Positions 9,019-16,346 of a stretch of DNA of 24,482 nucleotides are shown here, piece after piece. This DNA is from Ruminococcaceae bacterium UBA4306 (GTDB taxonomy: Bacteria; Bacillota; Clostridia; Oscillospirales; Acutalibacteraceae), in NCBI GenBank assembly GCA_002394725.1, contig DGUQ01000156.1:1-24482 (forward strand), given 5' to 3'. The position numbers and the translations under genes are program-made. The notes below the pieces were generated by a model. That model was not told the origin of the DNA. It did not search any database and worked only from the letters and a program-made list of their open reading frames with translations. How positions within the stretch are numbered: the first letter of the stretch is position 1; each line of letters starts with the position of its first letter.

Positions 9019-9136
9019 TGGGATGAACAAAACAGGATTCATCGAACGCAGATCAAAACTTATTAGAATACATGGACAGAAGAGGCGGCTCTTCGCTCCG
9101 ATAGCATAACTTCCGGAAGGCAGGAATGATAGACAC

Positions 9137-10360
9137 ATGACAAAAAGCAATAATAAATTCAGCTTAAAAATCAATCTGTTAAACGTCAATTACGCCATCA
9201 GTGTTTTTGTTATGATCGTCATTTGCTTTCCTATTAATAATCAGGCATATCCTGCTCTTGCCGGTATCCTGAGGATGGCGGTTTTCCCCTTTGCCTTTTG
9301 GGCAACTATCATCCTGATCAGGGAAAAGGTATACCAAAAAAAATGGCTCATCCCGATGTGGTGCTTCTTCGCGATAATGCTGTTGTGTACGGCTTTGATG
9401 AATACGAGCGTGTTCCAAGGCGCGCTCAACGCGGTGCTGAAGATGTTTACGGTAACGGTGCTTACGGATTATATGATGTCTAAGGACAAGTATTTGACGC
9501 TGCGCTGGATCGCGTGTATCTGGGGCGTTTTGATGATTCTGGAAGCTCTGTCCATGATCTTTCATATTTTTCCCGGCCGCGTTTCAGAGAATAACATTCC
9601 GCTGAATAACTACCTGTTCGGAATTCGCGTTGAGATCAACCAGTATTTGATCTATGTGATCGCCTTTTTGGGCTTTGCCTATTATGTCAATCAGATCGGC
9701 AGGATCTTGCCGATCCTCGCGATCCTGGGCGGCGTGTATTTTGTTATTATGGAAAAGGTATCTACATCTATCACGGGTCTGCTGGTCTTTGTTGCCGTTT
9801 ATATTGCCACTAAGGTCGTCAAAAGCGCCAGAGCGTGGAGAATTCTGATCATCCTTCTGATCGCGTTTATCATTGTATTTGTCATCGACAGAAACACACT
9901 TATCTTTGAATCGTTTTTCGTCGGATTCTTGAACAAGGATCTGACGCTCAGCGGAAGAACCATATTATGGGAGCAGGCGCTTTCGCAGATGAAAGGGATA
10001 CACTGGCTGTTTGGCTACGGCTATACCCCTCCGAGCACACTGCGACTGAATGTTTCCGTCTTTAATCATCCGCACAATCAGTACCTGCAAATGTTGTATA
10101 ATTTCGGTATTCCGGGATTCATCGCCTATATGGTGATTCTGTTTAATCAGATCAAGCAGATCAGACTGATCAAAAAGAACAAGCAGATCAAATCGGTCTA
10201 CATCGCTTCCTTAATAGCAACACTGGTTATCTGTATTTCCTCAAGAAACTTCTTTTACTTGACAGCTCAGATATACTATGTCATCGCGTATTATCTGCCG
10301 GAGCTCGACGAATACAAGCCGAGACTGAGAGTCAGATGGAAGGTTCGCAGTAAAGCGTAA
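9137..10360 (+). CDS. wzy: Wzy-like O-antigen/capsule polymerase
   Basis: A 407-residue very hydrophobic protein with about 10-12 predicted membrane segments and a large loop between roughly 275 and 320. That loop holds SGRTILWEQALSQMK and GYGYTPPS...FNHPHNQYLQ, a pattern seen in the Wzy_C/O-antigen-ligase superfamily where Arg and His residues of the external loop are needed for activity. It would join polyprenyl-linked repeat units outside the membrane. The sole polymerase candidate and the Wzx flippase together mark a Wzx/Wzy-dependent pathway. The ribosome site is ordinary (GGCAGG, somewhat far), and a 4-codon mini frame at 9126-9140 overlaps the start as ATGA. A ligase role cannot be excluded from sequence alone. 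Confidence 0.8.
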   Translation: MTKSNNKFSLKINLLNVNYAISVFVMIVICFPINNQAYPALAGILRMAVFPFAFWATIILIREKVYQKKWLIPMWCFFAIMLLCTALMNTSVFQGALNAVLKMFTVTVLTDYMMSKDKYLTLRWIACIWGVLMILEALSMIFHIFPGRVSENNIPLNNYLFGIRVEINQYLIYVIAFLGFAYYVNQIGRILPILAILGGVYFVIMEKVSTSITGLLVFVAVYIATKVVKSARAWRILIILLIAFIIVFVIDRNTLIFESFFVGFLNKDLTLSGRTILWEQALSQMKGIHWLFGYGYTPPSTLRLNVSVFNHPHNQYLQMLYNFGIPGFIAYMVILFNQIKQIRLIKKNKQIKSVYIASLIATLVICISSRNFFYLTAQIYYVIAYYLPELDEYKPRLRVRWKVRSKA

Positions 10361-10510
10361 TGATCGCTGTAATAGCTTTGATCGGTCGCTTCGGCGGCGT
10401 CGGAAAGAATGAAACTGACATAACGAAAAGCGAGCTGCATGATGAAACACACTGTTCCCGGGCAAAGCTGTTTGACATAATAAGACAGAAGATCGGAAAG
10501 GGTTTATTGT

Positions 10511-11563
10511 ATGGATTTGAAGATCATTATCACAACTGTTTTTAACAGTAATAATTTCGGCAGCTTTCTGCAGGCAAGGGAACTGAAACGCGCGTTGAAC
10601 GAATATGATACGGTGTTTTATGATTCGAATACCCGCAGTCAACGGGCTACTTTGATCAACCATATCAAAAAACTAATCAAACATACAAGGTCTATCGGGC
10701 ATATCCTCCGCGGTACCATCTTTGAGATCGCGGAGACCATCAAGCTGTATCGCTGCTGGCATTCGCTGCCGCATACCGGAAAGACAGAAAACCGAAACGT
10801 CATGATCCTCGGAAGCGACGAGATATGGAATCTCAGCCGAAAAAAATGCCGGCACCCGATCTATTGGGGCGAGGGCTTTGACGGTTATAAAATAGCCTAT
10901 GCCCCGTCCGCCAATCAGGCGACGGAAGAAGAATTTCGTCAATATCCGGAGTATCGGACCTATCTGAATCAAATCGACGCTGTTTCTGTCAGAGACAGCT
11001 CCACCGCCGAACTGATCGCCGCGATTGCCGATCAACAGCCTCCGGTAGTGTTAGACCCCACCCTGCTCTGTGATCCTCAGCCGCTCCGGCCAAAGAAGCT
11101 GCGCCCGTATATCGCCGTTTATTTCTTTTATGAACGGCTGAAAAAGGAAGATGTGGCGGCGATACGCGAATTTGCGGATCGAAACGGATACCTTTTGGTT
11201 TCTGCCGGACAGTATATCAGCTGGTGTGATCGGTCGATCCATTCCATAGAGGGAAATCCGTTTTACATCTTTGAGAACGCGGCGTTTGTCATAACAAATA
11301 CGTTTCACGGTACTGCATATTCTATCAATTACAGGAAGCAGTTCGCGTCCTTTGCCAACAGCAACAAGGTGCTGAGCCTACTGGAAGAATTCGGCCTTGA
11401 GAGTCGCGCCGTGACCGAAGACAGAAGTCTGGAGAGCATTTTACGCCAGAGAATAGATCTTTCCGATCTCGAAGAAAAGCTCTCGGAGAAAAGGGAATTT
11501 TCAAGAGAGTATCTCAACCGATCGCTGATGAGCGCAGCTCAAGAGATCGGCAGCAGGAGATAA
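10511..11563 (+). CDS. Polysaccharide pyruvyl transferase family protein
   Basis: A 350-residue protein of the PS_pyruv_trans family (CsaB/WcaK-like, GT-B-like fold). Visible family features are the N-terminal NFGSFLQARELKRAL near 14-28, the GSDEIWNL motif near 97-104, PVVLDPTLLCDP in the middle, and NTFHGTAYSINY near 263-274, whose His is conserved. Members transfer pyruvate from phosphoenolpyruvate to make ketals on sugars, or in some loci act as glycosyltransferase-like enzymes. The start is internal to a small 61-codon frame at 10360-10545 that has no recognisable product. The 150-base gap after the polymerase holds nothing else. The ribosome site is GGAAAGGG, 7 bases before ATG. Which sugar it modifies is unknown. 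Confidence 0.85.
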   Translation: MDLKIIITTVFNSNNFGSFLQARELKRALNEYDTVFYDSNTRSQRATLINHIKKLIKHTRSIGHILRGTIFEIAETIKLYRCWHSLPHTGKTENRNVMILGSDEIWNLSRKKCRHPIYWGEGFDGYKIAYAPSANQATEEEFRQYPEYRTYLNQIDAVSVRDSSTAELIAAIADQQPPVVLDPTLLCDPQPLRPKKLRPYIAVYFFYERLKKEDVAAIREFADRNGYLLVSAGQYISWCDRSIHSIEGNPFYIFENAAFVITNTFHGTAYSINYRKQFASFANSNKVLSLLEEFGLESRAVTEDRSLESILRQRIDLSDLEEKLSEKREFSREYLNRSLMSAAQEIGSRR

Positions 11564-11610
11564 CCTGATTCAGGTAAAGTAATTCTATTCTACATTTAGA
11601 GGTGTCTTAG

Positions 11611-13023
11611 TTGAGCAGAGAAAAGGAATTCGTCAAAAATACATTCATACTGTCCTTAGGAAGGTTTTTGCCTAAACTATCTTCACTGGTGACCCTTCCT
11701 ATCTTAACGGCGTGCCTGACGAAGGAGGAGTATGGATACTACGATCTGATCGCGACCTTGGTCATGCTGGTCATTCCGATCGCGACCATGATGATCCAGA
11801 CGGCGGCGTTCCGCTTTCTGATCGACTGCCGCGGCGATAAGAAGGAATCCTCAAGGATCATCACGAACATATTTTTTGTGACGATTCCCGTATCGATCGT
11901 CGCTTCCATCGTGATCCAGTTTTTCTTTCCGTCGCTGTCTGTCTGGATCAGACTGCTGATTGCCGTCTATTTCTTTATTGATACGATCCATTTGACGCTG
12001 GGACAGGTCACCAGAGGCGTCGGAAACAATCCAGCGTATTCTGTCGGAGCCGTTCTGCTGTCGCTGACGAACATGATCATGGTGGTCGTCTTTGTTTTAT
12101 GGCTGAATCAGGGACTGTTAGGCGTTACGATCTCGCTCGTTATCGCGAACGTTTTTGGCTCGCTGTATTTGGCAGTCCGGATCCATCTGACACAATATCT
12201 GAATATCCGGCTTTTTGATCGGAAATTGATCAAGGAGCTGCTTGCCTACTCATGGCCGATGGTGCCGAACAACCTTTCCGCGTGGATTCTGAAGATGTCC
12301 GACAGACTGGTGATCAACGCGTTTTTGGGCGTTGAGGCAAACGCGACCTACGCGGTCGCCAATAAGCTGCCGAATCTGCTCTCGATCGCGCAGGGCGTCA
12401 TGGTCATGGCGTGGCAGGAGAACGCTTCGATCGCCTCCAAGGATGAGGACGCCGGAGAATACTATTCCAATATGCTGGATCGCGCTTTCTGCGTCCTTTT
12501 GGGCTTTACGGCGCTGCTGATCGCCGGCACGCCGATCCTGTTCCGTCTGTTGGTAAGAGGCGACTATGATGAAGCCTACGACCAGATGCCGATATTGATC
12601 CTGGCGATGTTCTTCTTTGTCATGTCATCCTTTTTCGGCGGAATCTATGTCGCGCACAAAAAGACCTTCAATGTTGGCGTTTCGACAATGGTTGCGGCAG
12701 GTATCAATTTAGCGATCGACCTTTTACTCATCAAAGTCATCGGGATCTGGGCTGCCTCTATTTCAACGCTGGTGGCATATATGGTCCTGTATGTTTACCG
12801 CATGCTCAACTGCCAGCGGTTCCAGCCGATAAAGATCAATTACGGCAAGCAGATCGTTTCCTGTCTGGTCATAGCCGCCATGCTGGTGATGTGCTTTATG
12901 CAGATGCTGGTGTTTGATATCATCAACGGCGTGCTGGGAGTAGGAATATTTTTATGGTTCAATAAGGATCTTATGAAACAGATTCTCGGAAAGTTTACCG
13001 ATAAAAAACGTAAGAAGGGATAA
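11611..13023 (+). CDS. wzx: Wzx-type lipid-linked oligosaccharide flippase
   Basis: A 470-residue MOP-superfamily (polysaccharide biosynthesis/MATE-like) transporter with about 12-14 hydrophobic segments. The opening EFVKNTFILSLGRFLPKLSSL is typical of Wzx/RfbX proteins, as is the mid-protein WPMVPNNLSAWILKMSDR near 215-232 with its charged end. It moves the undecaprenyl-diphosphate repeat unit from the inner to the outer face of the membrane. The start codon is TTG at 11611, supported by the AGAGGTG ribosome site 6 bases upstream and by the lack of a better ATG. It is followed by the MurB-like gene after only 3 bases, so the two are tightly coupled. Confidence 0.9.
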   Translation: MSREKEFVKNTFILSLGRFLPKLSSLVTLPILTACLTKEEYGYYDLIATLVMLVIPIATMMIQTAAFRFLIDCRGDKKESSRIITNIFFVTIPVSIVASIVIQFFFPSLSVWIRLLIAVYFFIDTIHLTLGQVTRGVGNNPAYSVGAVLLSLTNMIMVVVFVLWLNQGLLGVTISLVIANVFGSLYLAVRIHLTQYLNIRLFDRKLIKELLAYSWPMVPNNLSAWILKMSDRLVINAFLGVEANATYAVANKLPNLLSIAQGVMVMAWQENASIASKDEDAGEYYSNMLDRAFCVLLGFTALLIAGTPILFRLLVRGDYDEAYDQMPILILAMFFFVMSSFFGGIYVAHKKTFNVGVSTMVAAGINLAIDLLLIKVIGIWAASISTLVAYMVLYVYRMLNCQRFQPIKINYGKQIVSCLVIAAMLVMCFMQMLVFDIINGVLGVGIFLWFNKDLMKQILGKFTDKKRKKG

Positions 13024-13026
13024 TCC

Positions 13027-13860
13027 ATGAAGATACTGAATAACGAGCCCCTCGCAAAGTATACGACACTGAAATTAGGCGGTACGACAAATACGCTTTA
13101 TACTCCTGAAACCGAGGAGGAGCTGATCGCGCTCGTCAGGGAGAAAAAGCCGCGTTACTTTTTGGGCGGCGGATCCAACCTGCTGATCCCCGACCGCGCT
13201 CCGGATACGGTGGTCTGCCTGAAAGAGTTTAACCATGAGATAGTGAACCACGGCGACGGCGTTTTTGAGGTAGGCGCGTCGGTCAGGCTGCAAAAGCTGA
13301 TCAATACGATCAACGAGGCAGGCTTCGGCGGAATCGAGTTTCTGTTTTCGGTTCCCGGGCTGGTCGGCGGCGCCATTGTGATGAACGCCGGCTTGGGACG
13401 CTCGCGCAATGACTTTATCTCTCATTATCTTGAAAGCGTCAGGGTGTTGAAGGACGGCGAAGTGCTGACCCTCGATAAGGATGAATGTCAATTCGGTTAT
13501 CGGACGTCGGCGTTCAAAAACACCGACTGTATCGTGTTGTCCGCATTGTTCCGCTTCCCTGAGATGAGCCGCGAGGAAAGTGAACGCAGGAAGCAGGAGC
13601 GCCTCGCCTTTACCAAAGCCAAGCAGGATAATTCAAAGCCGAACTGTGGCTCTGTGTTCAGAGAATGCAGCCCGAAGATCATCAATTTTGTCAAAAAAGT
13701 CGGTCTGGGCGGTAAGGTACACTTTTCCAAAAAAACCCGCAATTGGATCTTGAACGACGGCGGAACCTCTGCCGACGCGATCAAAACCATCAAGAAAGTC
13801 GAAAAACTGCATAAGCTGCTCGGAAAAAAGTGTTCGAGAGAAGTGATCGTTTGGGAATAG
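13027..13860 (+). CDS. murB: MurB-like UDP-N-acetylenolpyruvoylglucosamine reductase paralogue
   Basis: A 277-residue FAD-linked reductase of the MurB type. The FAD-binding segment LGGGSNLL is at 46-53, EFLFSVPGLVGGAIVMNAG at 104-122, the catalytic Arg159 in GYRTSAF, the proton donor Ser209 in CGSVFR, and a candidate catalytic Glu272 near the end. It reduces an enolpyruvyl-UDP-sugar to a lactyl-sugar with NADPH. The C-terminal part is divergent: KKTRNWILN replaces the usual KHANFIVN-like segment. It sits between the flippase and an acyltransferase in a capsule operon. It may therefore be either the cell's only MurB or a dedicated paralogue that makes a muramic-acid-like (lactyl ether) sugar. 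No MurA-like partner is in the window. Confidence 0.88.
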   Translation: MKILNNEPLAKYTTLKLGGTTNTLYTPETEEELIALVREKKPRYFLGGGSNLLIPDRAPDTVVCLKEFNHEIVNHGDGVFEVGASVRLQKLINTINEAGFGGIEFLFSVPGLVGGAIVMNAGLGRSRNDFISHYLESVRVLKDGEVLTLDKDECQFGYRTSAFKNTDCIVLSALFRFPEMSREESERRKQERLAFTKAKQDNSKPNCGSVFRECSPKIINFVKKVGLGGKVHFSKKTRNWILNDGGTSADAIKTIKKVEKLHKLLGKKCSREVIVWE

Positions 13861-13890
13861 AACATAATAAATCATGATTGGAGTGATCGT

Positions 13891-14985
13891 ATGAATGGTA
13901 AAGATGTGCGTCGGGGGCGAAATATCGGACTTGACCTGTACAAAGTGTTATGTATGCTTTTGGTCGTAATGACTCATTATTCCGACCACGGCAAGACGCC
14001 GCTTACGGCGAGTGATCCGCTGACGTTCAACTGGTTCCTGTTAGCCGCAGCCAGGATCGGTCCGTTTATCCTCGGCGCGTTTATGCTGATTACCGGATAT
14101 TTTCTGTCGATGAAAACTAAATTTTCGTGGCGGAGTTTTTTCAAGCTCTACGGTCAGGTGCTGTTTTATTCCGTAGCAACGGGTATAGCGGCGTGTCTTC
14201 TTGGGACAAAGGAGATGTCACTGCTCAATGTTGTTAAGATGGTTTTGCCGTTCAGCTTCAATCGCTATTGGTATTTTTCTGCTTATATCGTGATCCTTTT
14301 GCTCCATCCGTTCATCAACAAACTGATCGATTCGCTGACGAAAAAACAGCTGGCTGCTTTATGCGTCGTATCTCTTGTGCTCTTTTCCGTTATCAGAACA
14401 GTGACCGCGGCAGAATGGCTGCAGGGGACCAACAGATTATACCTTTTTATCACGATGTATTTTGTCGGAGCTTATATCAGAAAATACGACATTCGCCTCT
14501 CCAAAAAGCAAAGCGGTCTTATTGCGGTCGCGCTGATTGTTGCGGAGTTGGTTTCGCTGATCGTTATGAAGTATGTGGCTCAAATCATTCATAAAGATAA
14601 CGTGATCTCATACTTTGTATGGAACGCAGAAAAGATCCTTCCCGTTGCTTTGTCTATCAGCTTGTTTTTATTCTTTAAGCAGCTGAATATCAAAAATCAG
14701 GCAGTGATCCGTTGTGTTGAGTTTTTATCTCCGTCATTATTCGGCGTTTATTTGCTGCATATCGGAGATTTGCATGTCTGGCTGTTTGAGCAAGTATTTG
14801 ATAATTCGGTCTTATACAAGACAGGTTCGATCCTGCCGCAGTTGCTGCTTGCGACGTTGACGATTTTTTGCGCAGGCATCATCGTTGACAAAATCCGCTG
14901 TCTGATTTTGGAAAAGCCGCTGCTGCGACTGACGGAAGGAACGATCCGAAAACTGGATGAAAAAACAAACGCTCTGCTGCAGTAA
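13891..14985 (+). CDS. Acyltransferase family 3 integral membrane protein (second copy in locus)
   Basis: A 364-residue polytopic O-acyltransferase. The N-terminal signature GLDLYKVLCMLLVVMTH ends in the conserved His29, followed by about ten hydrophobic segments. FNRYWYFSAYIVILLLHPFIN near 130-150 is characteristic of the subgroup found in capsule loci. It is clearly different from the acyltransferase at 1777-2835, so the polymer probably carries two acylation sites or two acyl types. The start follows GGAG 8 bases upstream and the gene lies 30 bases after the murB-like gene. The acyl donor is usually acetyl-CoA in this family; the acceptor is unknown. Confidence 0.85.
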   Translation: MNGKDVRRGRNIGLDLYKVLCMLLVVMTHYSDHGKTPLTASDPLTFNWFLLAAARIGPFILGAFMLITGYFLSMKTKFSWRSFFKLYGQVLFYSVATGIAACLLGTKEMSLLNVVKMVLPFSFNRYWYFSAYIVILLLHPFINKLIDSLTKKQLAALCVVSLVLFSVIRTVTAAEWLQGTNRLYLFITMYFVGAYIRKYDIRLSKKQSGLIAVALIVAELVSLIVMKYVAQIIHKDNVISYFVWNAEKILPVALSISLFLFFKQLNIKNQAVIRCVEFLSPSLFGVYLLHIGDLHVWLFEQVFDNSVLYKTGSILPQLLLATLTIFCAGIIVDKIRCLILEKPLLRLTEGTIRKLDEKTNALLQ

Positions 14986-15026
14986 TCGTCTGCATGATGC
15001 AGCGCAAAACAGAAATGAGGTTATTG

Positions 15027-15614
15027 ATGATGAATTCACAGGAACTGGTTATTCAAAGATTTAAGGACAGTATTGCCGTCAAGGAACAGAATATCAATGA
15101 CGCCGAGCTGGTGAGCACCGTGGCGCAGATCGCCGAAAAGCTCACGGACGTTTTGAAAAACGGCAACAAGCTGGTGATTTGCGGCAACGGAGGCTCCGCG
15201 TCCGACGCCCTGCATTTTGCCGGTGAAATCGTCGGCCGCTTTCAGCTCGAACGCCCCTCATGGCCGGCGGTCGTGTTGAACGCCGACGTCGCGACCATGA
15301 CCGCGATCGCGAACGATTACAGTTATGAGGACGTGTTCGCGCGTCAGGCACAGGGTCATGTTTGCCCCGGAGATATGTTCATCGGCATCAGCACCAGCGG
15401 CAATTCCGAGAATGTTCTCAGAGCCGCAAAGGTTGCGGCGGAGAAAGGCGCCGTGACTGCCGCTTTCCTCGGTAAAGACGGCGGCAAGATCAAGGATCTG
15501 GTCGACTATCCCGTGGTCGTTCGCTGCAACACCACCGCCAGAGTTCAGGAGAGCCATATCAACATTATCCATATTATCTGCGAATTGGTCGAGAAGAATC
15601 TGACACAGGAATAA
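15027..15614 (+). CDS. gmhA: Sedoheptulose 7-phosphate isomerase
   Basis: A 195-residue SIS-domain isomerase, almost the length of E. coli GmhA (192). It converts sedoheptulose 7-phosphate to D-glycero-D-manno-heptose 7-phosphate, the committed step toward ADP-heptose. Phosphate-binding motifs are GNGGSASDA (53-61) and STSGNS (122-127); the active-site Glu67 in HFAGE and the QESHINIIH segment (174-182) with its His residues are present. The ATG pair at 15027/15030 follows TGAGG and is preferred over the ATG at 14994, which has no ribosome site. The gene is separated from hldD-hldE by about 7 kb but is on the same strand and apparently in the same operon. Confidence 0.95.
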   Translation: MMNSQELVIQRFKDSIAVKEQNINDAELVSTVAQIAEKLTDVLKNGNKLVICGNGGSASDALHFAGEIVGRFQLERPSWPAVVLNADVATMTAIANDYSYEDVFARQAQGHVCPGDMFIGISTSGNSENVLRAAKVAAEKGAVTAAFLGKDGGKIKDLVDYPVVVRCNTTARVQESHINIIHIICELVEKNLTQE

Positions 15615-15633
15615 ATCTATGTTTTGAACAAGT

Positions 15634-15679
15634 AATTACCGGATACCGACGTCATGCAGGCAGTCGGTATCCGGTAATT
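15634..15679 (+). repeat. Perfect 17-base inverted repeat between gmhA and gmhB
   Basis: The arms AATTACCGGATACCGAC (15634-15650) and GTCGGTATCCGGTAATT (15663-15679) are exactly complementary around a 12-base loop. The RNA would form a strong hairpin in the 89-base gap between two genes of one pathway. No T-run follows the right arm, so it does not look like a normal Rho-independent terminator. Possible roles are an RNA-processing or 3'-end protection element, partial termination, or a protein operator. It appears only once in this window. Confidence 0.75.
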
Positions 15680-15703
15680 GCGGTCAGAATGAGAGGTGCA
15701 TCG

Positions 15704-16282
15704 ATGAAGCAAAAAGCGCTGTTTCTTGATCGTGACGGTACGATCAACGTTGAAAAGGACTATCTGTACAAGATCGAGGATTTTGAATTTACACAGGGCG
15801 CTGTCGAAGCGCTGCGTGCCGCTCAAAAAGCCGGTTACAAGCTGATTGTCATCACGAATCAAAGCGGTATCGCCCGGGGGTATTATACCCTGCGCGATTT
15901 TGAAAAGCTGAATCATTGGATGCTCGAACAGCTCGCGTCACAAGGCGTATTGATCGATAAGGTTTATTTTTGTCCGCATCTTCCGGACGCTCCTGTCCCT
16001 GAATACAGGAAGGACTGCGATTGCCGCAAGCCGAAGACCGGTCTGTTTGAACTGGCGATCCGTGAATTTGATCTGGATGCTTCCGCGTGCTGTGCTGTCG
16101 GCGATAAGCTCCGTGATTGCTGTATCAGTGAAGTCACCGACTGCCGCGGGATCTTGATCGGACACAACGAAAAGCAGGAGATCATCGACAAGGTCAAAGC
16201 CGGCGCGTTCAGAAATGTCACGTATGCCGAAAGCCTTGCCGACGCCGTCGATACGCTCATCAACGCAGCTCAAAAAGAGTAA
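15704..16282 (+). CDS. gmhB: D-glycero-D-manno-heptose 1,7-bisphosphate 7-phosphatase
   Basis: A 192-residue HAD-superfamily phosphatase that removes the 7-phosphate from heptose 1,7-bisphosphate between the two HldE reactions. The nucleophile motif is FLDRDGT (Asp9 and Asp11), followed by TNQSGIARG near 51-59. The zinc-binding set typical of GmhB and the HisB phosphatase is visible: Cys90 and His92, then Cys105 and Cys107 in CDCRKPKTG. The last motif is GDKLRD (133-138). The ATG at 15704 follows GAGAGGTG by 5 bases and is preferred over 15689. It is the last gene of the left operon. Alpha- or beta-anomer preference cannot be read here, but HldE and HldD in the locus imply the beta/ADP route. 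Confidence 0.93.
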   Translation: MKQKALFLDRDGTINVEKDYLYKIEDFEFTQGAVEALRAAQKAGYKLIVITNQSGIARGYYTLRDFEKLNHWMLEQLASQGVLIDKVYFCPHLPDAPVPEYRKDCDCRKPKTGLFELAIREFDLDASACCAVGDKLRDCCISEVTDCRGILIGHNEKQEIIDKVKAGAFRNVTYAESLADAVDTLINAAQKE

Positions 16283-16301
16283 TAACGAATAGAAAAATAT
16301 G

Positions 16302-16335
16302 GGACGCCTGCGTAAGCAACTTTACGCAGGCGTCC
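16302..16335. terminator. Probable bidirectional intrinsic terminator after gmhB and the ligase fusion gene
   Basis: Perfect 14-base arms, GGACGCCTGCGTAA (16302-16315) and TTACGCAGGCGTCC (16322-16335), surround a 6-base loop. It lies between the convergent ends of gmhB (stop 16282) and the minus-strand fusion gene (stop 16347). On the minus strand the stem is followed by CATATTTTTCT. On the plus strand it is followed by T-rich sequence beginning a few bases later. It probably ends transcription from both sides. A diverged version recurs at 19210-19253. Confidence 0.85.
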
Positions 16336-16346
16336 GATTCATTATA

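Noticed and set aside
9023..9109. 28-codon frame after the GT4 gene
   Set aside because: Short, very basic, no ribosome site of note; probably chance in a 118-base gap.
10360..10545. 61-codon frame between the polymerase and pyruvyl-transferase genes
   Set aside because: It lacks a good ribosome site, overlaps both neighbours and shows no recognisable feature; not supported as a gene.
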